Source: Bacillota bacterium (GTDB lineage: Bacteria; Bacillota; UBA994). Taken from it: 25,013 nt of DNA. Shown here one piece after another: positions 15,547 to 24,420 of the stretch; position 1 is the stretch's first letter, and every line of letters begins with the position of its first letter. Under the pieces are notes generated by a model. That model was not told where the DNA came from. It did no database searches and was given only the letters and a program-made list of their open reading frames with translations. The translations under genes were made by a program, and so were the position numbers. The stretch covers positions 1 to 25,013 of the forward strand of contig QLUS01000009.1 of NCBI GenBank assembly GCA_018725535.1. Reading direction: 5' to 3'.

Positions 15547-18003
15547 TTGGCTAAGTACGGCAAGGAGACAGACGCGAAGTGGCAAAAGAAATGGGAGGAT
15601 ACAGGGCTCTATAAGTTCAATCGCGACAGGGTCGACAAGAAATTCTACTGCTTAGCGATGTTCTCCTACCCCTCTGCGGCAAATTTGCATGTCGGGCACT
15701 GGTGGAATTTTGGCCTGACCGACTCGTATGCGCGGGTCAAGCGTATGCAGGGCTTCGAGGTCTTTGAGCCGATGGGCTTTGATGCCTTTGGTTTGCCTGC
15801 CGAAAACTTTGCCATTAAGACCGGAGTTCATCCGCGCGACTCCACTCAGCAGAATATCGCCACCATGCGCGGGCAGCTGCGCACCATGGGCGCAATGTTT
15901 GACTGGGACTACGAAGTCGTCACCTGCGAGCCCGACTACTATAAATGGACGCAGTGGCTGTTCCTCAAGCTCTATGAGCGGGGACTGAGCTACCGCAAAG
16001 CGGCCCCCGTCAACTGGTGCCCAAGCTGCAACACTTCGCTCGCTAACGAGCAGGTCGACGGAACGAGTTGCGAGCGTTGCCAAACGGAAGTGACGAAAAA
16101 GCATCTTACCCAGTGGTTCTTTAAGATTACTCATTATGCCGAGGCGCTGCTGGCAGGCTTAGAAAAACTGGCTTGGCCCGAAAAAACCAAGACCATGCAG
16201 AAAAACTGGGTCGGCAGGAGCACTGGCGCGTCGATTCGCTTTGCCGTGGCCGACAGCACAGCAGAAATTGAGGTTTTCACCACACGTGCCGACACGCTAT
16301 TCGGATGCACCTATATGGTGCTAGCACCAGAACACGCGCTCGTAGATCTTCTCACCGCACCCGAACGCCGGGGCGAGGTCGAGCTCTACCGCGATTACGT
16401 AAACAAACAAAGCGAGATCGACCGCCTGTCGTCGACACACGTGAAAACCGGGGTGTTCATTGGAGCACACGCCGTCCATCCGCTAACCGGCGACCAACTG
16501 CCTATCTGGATCGCCGACTATGTTCTCGCCACCTATGGCACCGGCGCCGTGATGGCTGTACCCGCACACGACGTGCGCGACTTTGCTTTTGCCACGCAAT
16601 ACGGCTTGCCCATTACGCGCGTAATTGGCGGAGCTACCCCCGAAGTTGACGACGCTGTGCCTTTTGTCGAAGACGGCATCCTAGTCAGTAGCGCGGAATG
16701 GAGCGGCCTCACTTCTGCTACAGCCCGCGAACGCATCGTCGAACAACTAGTGACCAATAACCAGGGACGCGCGACCATTAATTATCGCCTGCGCGACTGG
16801 CTGGTTTCTCGCCAACGCTACTGGGGCGCGCCTATCCCGATCGTACACTGCGATACCTGTGGCATTGTGCCCGTACCGGAAAACGAGCTACCTGTGTTGT
16901 TGCCCTACAACGTAGATTTTACGCCGGATGGGCAATCTCCGCTCTCGAAGTCCGAGGAATTCCTGCGGACGCCTTGTCCACAGTGCGGTATAGAAGCGCG
17001 GCGCGACACCGATACCCTAGATACCTTCGTATGTTCATCGTGGTACTACTTGCGCTATCCCGACAACAGGAATGCATCCGCACCATGGGATCCGAGTTTA
17101 ATCAACCGCATGCTGCCGGTAGATATGTATGTGGGCGGCCCCGAACATGCCGTGATGCACCTCCTTTACGCGCGTTTTATCACTCATGCGCTGTGTGACA
17201 TGGGCTACGTCAATTTTACCGAGCCGTTTAAGGCGCTGACCCATCAAGGCATCATCCTCGGCGCAGATGGGGAAAAGATGAGCAAGTCCAAGGGCAACGC
17301 AGTTTCTCCTGATGCCTATATCGATATCTATGGCTCGGATGTGTTTCGTTTGTACCTGCAATTTGGCTTTAACTACCTTGAGGGAGGGCCTTGGAGCGAA
17401 GACGGAATAAAAGCCGTAGCACGCTTTGTCGACCGTGTGGAGCGCTTGGCCGACAGAGTAGGGGAGCTAGGACGAGGTGCTAGGCCACAGTCGCTCGGTC
17501 CTGCAGAGCGTGAAGTAGAATACGTAGTGCACAATTCAATTAAGAGCATCACGCGCGATATAGAAACGTTTGGTTTTAACACCTGTATCTCGCGCCTGAT
17601 GGAGATCTTAAACAGCCTTGGCCGATACGATACCGAGGCCGCGCCGAAGCATGCCGGGTTTATGCGGGACTCGTTCGCCCAATTTATCCGCCTGTTAGCA
17701 CCGTTTGCCCCTCATCTGGCGGAAGAACTGTGGGCAAAACTCGGGCACAAGAACTCCGTCCACCTGCAAGAATGGCCCCAGCATAGCGAAGCAGCACTGG
17801 TTAAGGACACGGTAGAGCTCGCAGTACAAGTAAACGGCCGCATCCGCGAAAAAATTCTAGTGCCAAGCGATGTCGAGGAGGAAGCGATAAAGGCAGTGGC
17901 CCTCACCGCCGAAAAGGTCGCACCATTCCTCGCAGGCATGAAAATACACAAAGTGATCGTAATTAAGGGCAGCCTCGTCAATATCGTCGTTAAGCCTGAG
18001 TAA
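15547..18003 (+). CDS. leuS: leucyl-tRNA synthetase
   Basis: Charges tRNA-Leu. The 818-residue class I enzyme is of normal bacterial length. The start is TTG 15547 (MAKYGKETDAKWQ), eight bases after AAGGAGG; an upstream in-frame ATG at 15448 lies inside the T-box and cannot be the start. It has the HIGH-type motif HVGHW near residue 47, a zinc-binding insert with two CxxC pairs (CPSC and CERC, about 157-180), the CP1 editing domain with TTRADTLFG and GTGAVMAVPAHD, a second CPQC/CDTC region, and KMSKSKGN near residue 577, followed by the anticodon and C-terminal domains. It is regulated by the T-box. Confidence 0.97.
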   Translation: MAKYGKETDAKWQKKWEDTGLYKFNRDRVDKKFYCLAMFSYPSAANLHVGHWWNFGLTDSYARVKRMQGFEVFEPMGFDAFGLPAENFAIKTGVHPRDSTQQNIATMRGQLRTMGAMFDWDYEVVTCEPDYYKWTQWLFLKLYERGLSYRKAAPVNWCPSCNTSLANEQVDGTSCERCQTEVTKKHLTQWFFKITHYAEALLAGLEKLAWPEKTKTMQKNWVGRSTGASIRFAVADSTAEIEVFTTRADTLFGCTYMVLAPEHALVDLLTAPERRGEVELYRDYVNKQSEIDRLSSTHVKTGVFIGAHAVHPLTGDQLPIWIADYVLATYGTGAVMAVPAHDVRDFAFATQYGLPITRVIGGATPEVDDAVPFVEDGILVSSAEWSGLTSATARERIVEQLVTNNQGRATINYRLRDWLVSRQRYWGAPIPIVHCDTCGIVPVPENELPVLLPYNVDFTPDGQSPLSKSEEFLRTPCPQCGIEARRDTDTLDTFVCSSWYYLRYPDNRNASAPWDPSLINRMLPVDMYVGGPEHAVMHLLYARFITHALCDMGYVNFTEPFKALTHQGIILGADGEKMSKSKGNAVSPDAYIDIYGSDVFRLYLQFGFNYLEGGPWSEDGIKAVARFVDRVERLADRVGELGRGARPQSLGPAEREVEYVVHNSIKSITRDIETFGFNTCISRLMEILNSLGRYDTEAAPKHAGFMRDSFAQFIRLLAPFAPHLAEELWAKLGHKNSVHLQEWPQHSEAALVKDTVELAVQVNGRIREKILVPSDVEEEAIKAVALTAEKVAPFLAGMKIHKVIVIKGSLVNIVVKPE

Positions 18004-18005
18004 AG

Positions 18006-18395
18006 TTGCCCATGAGTCGCCTAAGGCCCTTTTGGGGGTATTCTGTGGCGCTAATGATGGATGCCGTTGCCTTTCTGTGCTTGGGCTCGTTTGTCATTTC
18101 TACTCCGGTGGCATCAGCTATCCTCTTTCTATCAGGAGGGAATGATGCGCTGGCGTCTATTGCTTCTGAAACGATCATCCAGCAACATGCAGGTCCCGAC
18201 TCTTCTGCCCAGGCCTTCGCTTTAGATGCTGCTCTCTCACGTCTTGCCCCTCCCCTCGGCATTCTCGCAGTAGGGATGGTTGCTGACCCCCTCATGGGGT
18301 TCGCTTTTTCTCTGAGCGCAGCACTATTAGGGGCTGCCGCCGTCTCCACATTCCTAGTGCGTGAAGTCGCTTGCTCGCGAAAACCTACAATGTGA
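18006..18395 (+). pseudogene. C-terminal fragment of an MFS-type transporter
   Basis: An open frame of about 129 codons begins three bases after leuS, with TTG or ATG (18012) as first codon but no ribosome site. It encodes about three hydrophobic segments and a loop, AFALDAALSRLAPPLG, ending in a short basic tail, which resembles the last transmembrane helices of a major-facilitator exporter with its conserved inter-helix loop. A full MFS protein needs about 400 residues and 12 helices, and the missing N-terminal two thirds are not upstream because leuS is there. I read it as the remnant of a transporter gene whose front was deleted. A small independent membrane protein is the alternative. 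Confidence 0.5.
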
Positions 18396-18486
18396 AAAAT
18401 CAACACTGTCGTTCTCGTAATCAGCCGAAAAGACGTCGTCGAGAGTATCCTTTCTATAGGCGAGAGAACATTGTATACTGTATGCA

Positions 18487-18510
18487 GTGAGTGGGCACAT
18501 ACCCACTCAC
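18487..18510 (+). promoter_or_regulatory. leader hairpin before the PFOR gene
   Basis: A perfect 9-bp inverted repeat (GTGAGTGGG 18487-18495 and CCCACTCAC 18502-18510, loop CACATA), 26 bases before the start codon and just after a possible TATACT -10 (18474-18479). No T run follows, so it may be an operator or an mRNA-stabilising stem and not a terminator. The -35 is weak (TTTCTA at 18451). Confidence 0.5.
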
Positions 18511-18536
18511 CTAGCTCTAAGAAAAGAGGGAACAAG

Positions 18537-21185
18537 ATGATGCGTCATAAAGTGACCGTAGACGGCAACACTGCGGCGGCGCACGTCGCTTATGCATTTA
18601 GCGATGTGGCTGCAATTTACCCGATTACGCCTTCGTCTAACATGGGCGAAATGGCAGACGAGTGGGCGGCGGCAGGCAAACTGAATATGTGGGGGCAAAC
18701 CGTTTCCGTTACCGAACTACAGTCCGAAGCTGGTGCAGCAGGAGCTGTGCATGGCGCTTTGGTTTCTGGCGCGCTGACCACAACCTTTACTGCCTCGCAA
18801 GGGCTGCTATTGATGATACCAAACATGTATAAGATTGCGGGCGAGCTGCTACCGACAGTGTTTCACGTATCAGCCCGCGCCTTGGCAACGCACGCACTCT
18901 CGATTTACGGCGATCACTCCGACGTAATGTCGACACGGCATACCGGCTTTGCTATATTGGCCTCGGCTTCTGTCCAAGAAACTATGGATTTAAGTTTAGT
19001 CGCGCATCTGGCGACGCTTAAAGCCAAGGTGCCTTTTCTGCACTTTTTCGATGGCTTTAGGACTTCGCATGAGGTGCAAAAGGTCAGTGAGATTAGTTTT
19101 GCTGAGATGCGGGCACTCATAGACATAAGAGCTGTGCGTGACTTCCGTGACCGCGCGCAAAACCCAGAGTTTCCAAGGCAACGTGGCACTGCGCAGAACC
19201 CCGATATCTACTTCCAGGGTCGCGAAGCGAGCAATAAGTATTATCTAGCTGTGCCTGCCATCGTCGATGCAGCAATGCAGCAGGTAGGTGAGCTTACCGG
19301 ACGCCACTACCAACCCTTTGACTATGTGGGTGCGCCTGATGCTCGGCAGGTAATCGTCATTATGGGCTCGGGGGCCGAGACGGTAGAGGAAACTGTCAAC
19401 TACCTTAATGCGCGGGGCGAAAAACTAGGCGTAGTTAAAGTGCGTTTGTATCGCCCCTTTAGTGCTCAACACTGCTTGCAGGTCGTACCGAAAACCGTCA
19501 CCCACCTAGCCGTCTTAGACCGCACCAAAGAGCCGGGTTCACTGGGAGAGCCGCTGTATCAGGACATTTGCACGGTTTATTCGGAATTAGGCATTACCAA
19601 GACCATCGTGGGGGGCCGTTTTGGGCTGGGGCTTAAAGAATTTACCCCGTCTATGGTCAAGGCCGTTTTCGATAACCTGCGCCACGAGAACCCGAAGAAT
19701 CACTTCACCGTAGGGATAAACGACGATGTTACATTTACCTCGCTCACGGTAGCCGAGAATATCGACACAACCCCGGCTGATATGTATCGCTGCAAATTCT
19801 TTGGGCTTGGTGCCGATGGCACGGTGGGTGCCAATAAGAATTCGATCAAGATAATTGGCGACCATACTGACCTCTATGCCCAAGGCTATTTCGTGTATGA
19901 CTCCAAAAAATCGGGTGGCATTACTGTCTCTCATCTGCGTTTTGGCAAAAGTCCCATCAAAAGTCCATACCTTGTTGACGAAGCAGATTTTATTGCCTGT
20001 CATAACCCTTCGTTTGTGGGACGCTATGACTTGCTCGCAGGAATTAAGCCTAGCGGTACTTTCCTGCTAAATTCTCCGTGGACACTATCCGAGATGGATA
20101 CCAAGCTTCCGGCTACCATGCGCCGCACTATAGCAGCTAAAGGGCTCAAGTTCTACAACTTAGATGCGTTTAAAATAGCGCGGGAAGTAGGGCAGGGGAG
20201 CCGCATCAATACCATAATGCAAGTGGCGTTTTCCCACCTATCCGCTGTAATGGACAGCCAAGCCGCGATCGCGCTAATTAAGGAAGCTATCCAAAAGACC
20301 TATGGGGAAAAAGGCGAGGCCGTCGTGCAGCAAAACTTTGCCGCGGTAGAGCGAGCACTCTCTGCTCTAGAAGAAATCCATTATCCAGAGTCGTGGCGCA
20401 CTGCCCCTGACGAGGCGATATCGGCAGAAAGAGAAGTTCCTCCATTCATTTCGAACGTACTGCGTCCCATGACCGCGCTGCACGGCGATGAGCTCCCCGT
20501 TAGCGCCTTGAGCGACGACGGCGTGTTTCCGCTGGGCACCTCGCAGTATGAAAAACGTGGCATCGCCGTGGAAATTCCGGTGTGGAATGCAGACCCCTGC
20601 ATTTAGTGCAACCAGTGCGCTTTTGTGTGCCCTCACGCAGCCATTAGGCCGTATCTCGCTACCTCCGTGACACTTCAGGGCGCACCTGAGTCAGTGATAG
20701 GCAAGCCCGCCAACAGCAAGGAGATGGCGGGTCACCAGTACTTCATGCAAGTGTCGCCGCTTGACTGCACGGGCTGCGGCAATTGCGTCGATGTATGTCC
20801 GACCAAAGTGAAGAGTTTGACCTTGACCCCACTAGAGACTGTAGGCACCGCCGAACTCCGGAAATTCGAGTATCTCGCGGCACTGCCTGAACCTGAGGTA
20901 GAAGTGAATCCGACTACCGTGATCACCAGTCAGTTCAAGAAACCACTCTTTGAATACTCTGGAGCTTGCGCGGGGTGCGGCGAAACGCCCTACATCAAGC
21001 TTGTGACACAGCTCTTTGGTGACCGGATGATGATCGCTAATGCCACCGGCTGCAGCTCGATTTATGGCGGCAGCGCGCCCTCATGCCCTTACACCACCAA
21101 TGGAAAAGGGCAGGGGCCAGCTTGGGCTAACTCGCTCTTTGAGGATACCGCCGAATTCGGCTATGGCATGGCGCTGGCAGGCTGA
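18537..21185 (+). pseudogene. nifJ: pyruvate:ferredoxin oxidoreductase, amber-interrupted and C-terminally truncated
   Basis: Oxidises pyruvate with CoA and ferredoxin to acetyl-CoA and CO2. ATG 18537 (or 18540) follows AGAGGG. Domain I (IYPITPSSNMGEMADEW), domain II and the EKR-like region (GGITVSHLRFGKSPI) are readable, then two ferredoxin motifs. The first, PCI-stop-CNQCAFVCPHAAIRP, has TAG (20604-20606, codon 690) where the family has Gln in CIQCNQC; CAG to TAG is one base change. The second is CTGCGNCVDVCP. The TPP domain begins (GACAGCGETPY, NATGCSSIYGGSAP, FEDTAEFGYGMALA) but the frame ends at 21185. Normal enzymes have about 1170 residues; about 290 C-terminal residues, including the TPP-metal motif, are missing. 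Even with readthrough it should be inactive. Confidence 0.92.
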
Positions 21186-21221
21186 TACTATTTGTTAATT
21201 TGAACACAACAGGTTTACACA

Positions 21222-21253
21222 CAGGGCTAGCTGAGGGGTTGGCCCTGTTTCTT
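21222..21253 (+). terminator. terminator after the truncated PFOR gene
   Basis: A 10-bp stem with G-U pairs (CAGGGCTAGC 21222-21231 with 21238-21247, loop TGAGGG) followed by TTTCTTCT. It starts only 37 bases after the premature stop, as though the original terminator was kept and the coding end lost. Confidence 0.65.
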
Positions 21254-21323
21254 CTCGCACTCGTTGAGTCTTATAATGTATATTATGTTAACTAGCGTTG
21301 CGAGTAGCACCGCCGCTGTTTGT

Positions 21324-21343
21324 GCGTCAGCTATTGCTGACGC
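21324..21343 (-). terminator. hairpin at the end of hutU
   Basis: A perfect 8-bp inverted repeat (GCGTCAGC and GCTGACGC, loop of four) abutting the hutU TAG codon. On the minus strand it is followed by ACAAACAGCG, with no T run, so it may be a weak or protein-assisted terminator or a 3' protective stem. Confidence 0.45.
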
Positions 21344-23361
21344 TACTTACTGAGTGCGGTCGCCACCAAACCCCGCACCAGCTCGTCGCACGCTACATAT
21401 GGCAGCGTAATGTGATCGGTTCCTCTGTTCTCCGCGTTGTAGGCCGTGCATGTGGCAATCGAGTTTGGGTTCCGCGCCCAAGCCCTGCGCGCTACGCCAC
21501 CCATGACGTCCCAAGGCATCGCCGAGCGCAAGATGGTGTCGACGCGCACGCTCCCGTCTAGCACCATGCCAAAGCCGCCGTTTATCGACTTGCCTATACC
21601 TACGCCGCCGCCGTTATGGAGTGCCACTAAGCTCATGCCGCGTGCGGCATTGCCAGCAAAACATTGCGTGGCCATATCAGCCATGACGTTGCTGCCGTCC
21701 CTAATATTGGCAGTTTCCCGAAACGGTGAGTCCGTGCCCGCTGTGTCGTGGTGGTCGCGCCCCAACATAATCGGACCTACTTCCCCATTGCGCACCATGT
21801 CGTTAAATTTAAGCGCAATGCGTAGCCGCCCGGCTGCGTCCTGATATAAAATGCGCGCCTTGGTGCCTACCACCAGCTTGTTCTTAGCTGCGTCGCGGAT
21901 CCAGTTGTAGTTGTCCCGGTCTTGCGCCCGTCGATTAGGGTCGATGGAGGCCATGGCTGCCGCGTCTGTTTTTTCTAGGTCTTCAGGGCTGCCGCTTAGA
22001 CAAACCCACCTAAACGGCCCATAGCCGTAGTCAAAGAGCTCGGGCCCCATAATGTCTTCCACGTACGATGGGAAGATAAAGCCTTCTTTTTCGTCGCTGC
22101 CATTACGCGATATTTCTTTTACGCCAGCATCGAATACCGCCTTCAGGAAAGAATTTCCGTAGTCAAAAAAATATGTGCCGCGCTCAACCAGTGTTTTGAC
22201 GCAGCCGTAATGTTTGCGCAGGCTTTCATCTACCAAGTTTAAGAAGCGCGGGCGATCAGCTGCCAACATCGCTGTGCGCTCGGCAAAGGTCATGCCTTGC
22301 GGACAGTATCCCCCCACCGCGTGCAGCGATGTTTGGTCGGATAAGAGGTCAATCTTAATGTGGTGCTTTACCGCATATGCCAATAGATCTACTATATTGC
22401 CGTAGTAAGCCACCGAGAGAGGTCTTCCCTCGCGCTGCGCCTCCCCTGCCCAGGCAAATACCTCACCCAAATCCGCCGACACCTTGCTGACCCAGCCCTG
22501 TTGGTGTCTGGTTTCGATGCGCGAATAGTCTACCTCGGCTATAACAGCTACCCCGCCCGCAATTTCCATCGCTTTGGGCTGCGCCCCACTCATACCACCG
22601 AGACCCGAAGAAACGAACAGTACGCCGCGCAGGTCTTGTTCCGGCGCAAGCCCAAGTTTTAAGCGTCCCGCATTGAGCAAGGTGTTAAATGTGCCATGCA
22701 CAATGCCCTGCGGGCCGATATACATCCAGCCTCCGGCGGTCATCTGACCGTAATTGGCGACGCCGAGCTGCTCGGCGACGTCCCAATCGCGCTCGTTATC
22801 AAACATGCCGATCATCAAGGCATTAGTAATAATCACGCGGGGTGCCTCTGGTCGCGAGCGAAACAACCCCAAAGGATGCCCCGACTCAATGACTAATGTC
22901 TGATCCTGGGTCAAGACCTCGAGATACTGTTTGATCAAACGGTACTGCATCCAGTTTTGACACACGCGCCCCGTCTCGCCGTAGGTCACCAGCTCATAGG
23001 GGTAGAGCGCGATATCAAAGTCAAGATTGTTGTCAATCATCACCTGAAAAGCCTTGCCCTCCAAGCATTTGCCCTTATACTCGTCGATAGGCTTAGCCTT
23101 GATCGCGCCTATCGGCCGGAAGCGATACCCATAAATTCTCCCGCGTGTTAAAAGTTCGTCGAGAAACTCGCTGGCTAATTTCTCGTGCCATTCCTTTGGC
23201 ACATAGCGCAAAGCGTTCTTTAGCGCGGTCTCCGTCATACTCTGGCTTAAACTAAATCCCCTGTGCGGCGCCCGCCGTATGCCGTACACAAACTCGGGGT
23301 ATTGCGGCAACTCCCCCTGAAACTCGGTGCTGATGTCAATGGATGTACTTTTGTTAGGCAA
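21343..23361 (-). CDS. hutU: urocanate hydratase
   Basis: Second step of histidine breakdown: converts urocanate to imidazolonepropionate using tightly bound NAD+ as electrophile. The best start is TTG 23361 (MPNKSTSIDISTEFQ, 672 residues), because GAGAGGAG stands about ten bases upstream; the frame is open to 23457 without another ribosome site. Recognisable parts are YPEFVYGIRRAPHRGF, MTAGGWMYIGPQGIVHGTF, the NAD-binding FVSSGLGGMSGAQPKA and the C-terminal HNGGGVGIGKSINGGFGMVLDG motif. It is the longer form seen in Firmicutes, not the 550-residue Pseudomonas-type form. No other hut gene is in the window: hutH, hutI and ftcD-like genes must lie elsewhere if the pathway is complete. Confidence 0.94.
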   Translation of the reverse strand: MPNKSTSIDISTEFQGELPQYPEFVYGIRRAPHRGFSLSQSMTETALKNALRYVPKEWHEKLASEFLDELLTRGRIYGYRFRPIGAIKAKPIDEYKGKCLEGKAFQVMIDNNLDFDIALYPYELVTYGETGRVCQNWMQYRLIKQYLEVLTQDQTLVIESGHPLGLFRSRPEAPRVIITNALMIGMFDNERDWDVAEQLGVANYGQMTAGGWMYIGPQGIVHGTFNTLLNAGRLKLGLAPEQDLRGVLFVSSGLGGMSGAQPKAMEIAGGVAVIAEVDYSRIETRHQQGWVSKVSADLGEVFAWAGEAQREGRPLSVAYYGNIVDLLAYAVKHHIKIDLLSDQTSLHAVGGYCPQGMTFAERTAMLAADRPRFLNLVDESLRKHYGCVKTLVERGTYFFDYGNSFLKAVFDAGVKEISRNGSDEKEGFIFPSYVEDIMGPELFDYGYGPFRWVCLSGSPEDLEKTDAAAMASIDPNRRAQDRDNYNWIRDAAKNKLVVGTKARILYQDAAGRLRIALKFNDMVRNGEVGPIMLGRDHHDTAGTDSPFRETANIRDGSNVMADMATQCFAGNAARGMSLVALHNGGGVGIGKSINGGFGMVLDGSVRVDTILRSAMPWDVMGGVARRAWARNPNSIATCTAYNAENRGTDHITLPYVACDELVRGLVATALSK

Positions 23362-23444
23362 AGCGCCACGACTCCTCTCAGGTAAGTTTTTCCCGAAATA
23401 TCGCACCTGCTGTAAGCCTGATAGCAACGCCATGCGCAAGGCCG

Positions 23445-23984
23445 TTAGCGAGCCCACATGCCACGCTGTGCCTCTTTGGCTTCCCTCTGCAATTGCGCGA
23501 ATAAGTCAGCATATGTATCGTTCGGGCGCACTACCATGGTCGTCCCCCAACCAGCCAGCAACAAGCGAGCGTTAAGCATGTTCTCGCGTGGATCTCTCGC
23601 TCCGGTAGGTGACGTAAGCCAAATATAGGCCAACATCCTGCCGTGCCTGTCTCTGCCCTCGCGATCAAACTCTAGCCACAGGCGGCGTGTCCCAATGGCT
23701 CGTTGCAGGTAGCTACGCGCCTCTTGTGCGAAAGGTTCAGGGGGCCTGAGCTCTGGGGTATCAATGCCAATTAGGCGCACTGCCACCTCCCTGCCCTGCC
23801 AATTTACCCGAATGGTGTCGCCATCGGTCACCGAAACCACTCTGACGGCACCGTTAGCGTTCTGCGCGCAGGCCGTCAGTGAGAAAAGGGTAACTACAGC
23901 AAAAACCAACCCCACCACGAAGGCGAGAAGGCCGTATCTCCCCTCATCCGAGAAGCGCACGAGCCGTGCTGTTTTCCTATTCAA
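23445..23984 (-). CDS. lipoprotein thermonuclease (SNase domain)
   Basis: A staphylococcal-nuclease-type DNA/RNA endonuclease, 179 residues from TTG 23984. A basic N-terminus leads into a hydrophobic stretch (about 18-36) and a lipobox LTAC, with Cys39 as the probable lipidated residue, so the enzyme should sit on the outer face of the membrane. The SNase fold follows: VVSVTDGDTIRVNW, VRLIGIDTPEL (Arg70 equivalent to Arg35 of S. aureus nuclease), a long helix FAQEARSYLQRAI and DREGRDRHGRMLAYIW with the second catalytic Arg region. TTG 23984 overlaps the end of hepT by eight bases; GTG 23960 would give a shorter signal peptide. Its role may be nutrient scavenging or DNA processing at the surface. 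Confidence 0.88.
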   Translation of the reverse strand: MNRKTARLVRFSDEGRYGLLAFVVGLVFAVVTLFSLTACAQNANGAVRVVSVTDGDTIRVNWQGREVAVRLIGIDTPELRPPEPFAQEARSYLQRAIGTRRLWLEFDREGRDRHGRMLAYIWLTSPTGARDPRENMLNARLLLAGWGTTMVVRPNDTYADLFAQLQREAKEAQRGMWAR

Positions 23985-24420
23985 TAGCAGCGCCCCCAAC
24001 TCGCTCCATGTAAGCTGTAATCTCGCACACAAACAGCTCGATATCCCTGAGGTCGCTCTGCAAAATTTCATACAGCTCTTCGTCCTGTACATGGTGATAC
24101 AAATGCACTAAGCGATTTCTGTATCCCGCCATAGCTACTAGGGTAGTTGCCAGCCGTTGATTTACAACCCCTCTGTCCCCCAGTCCCTTAGCGATCCCTT
24201 TGTATTCGGTAGCTAAGTCTGCCCCTCCGCTACGGGCGAGAATATGTCTGCCAACGTCAAAAATAGCCTCTAGGGAGCGTCGCAGATAGCTTTCTGTAGC
24301 TGCCACTATGTCCTTGTTCCCCACAAAGTCAGCTCGCCGCATCGCGCCGAGGCGCATTAGCTGCTCTATGCAGTCGTGGATGAGGGTAAGCCTACTTTGG
24401 ATGATGAGCTTGTTGAGCAC
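23977..24420 (-). CDS. hepT: HepT-like HEPN ribonuclease toxin
   Basis: A 147-residue HEPN-domain protein (DUF86/HepT). The catalytic RX4HXY motif is intact: Arg101-Asn-Arg-Leu-Val-His106-Leu-Tyr108. In type VII toxin-antitoxin systems HepT cleaves RNA and is silenced when its partner MntA adds AMP groups to the motif's tyrosine. GTG 24420 is preceded by GGAGGTGG on the minus strand. The gene begins inside the end of mntA (29-base overlap), so the two are translationally linked, and its last codons overlap the thermonuclease start. Confidence 0.88.
   Translation of the reverse strand: MLNKLIIQSRLTLIHDCIEQLMRLGAMRRADFVGNKDIVAATESYLRRSLEAIFDVGRHILARSGGADLATEYKGIAKGLGDRGVVNQRLATTLVAMAGYRNRLVHLYHHVQDEELYEILQSDLRDIELFVCEITAYMERVGGAAIE

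Noticed and set aside
20604..20606. UAG recoding (pyrrolysine, or UAG read as glutamine) in PFOR
   Set aside because: TAG is used as the normal stop of many genes here (the glycosyltransferase, mutL, ppdK, lexA, yneA, hutU, hepT, mntA), and the position is a conserved Gln. The gene is also truncated downstream, so a nonsense mutation is simpler.
21263..21290. AT-rich TTATAATGTATATTATG as a promoter
   Set aside because: It has -10-like hexamers but no -35 at proper spacing and no gene downstream on the + strand; the ATAAT/ATTAT palindrome is probably incidental.
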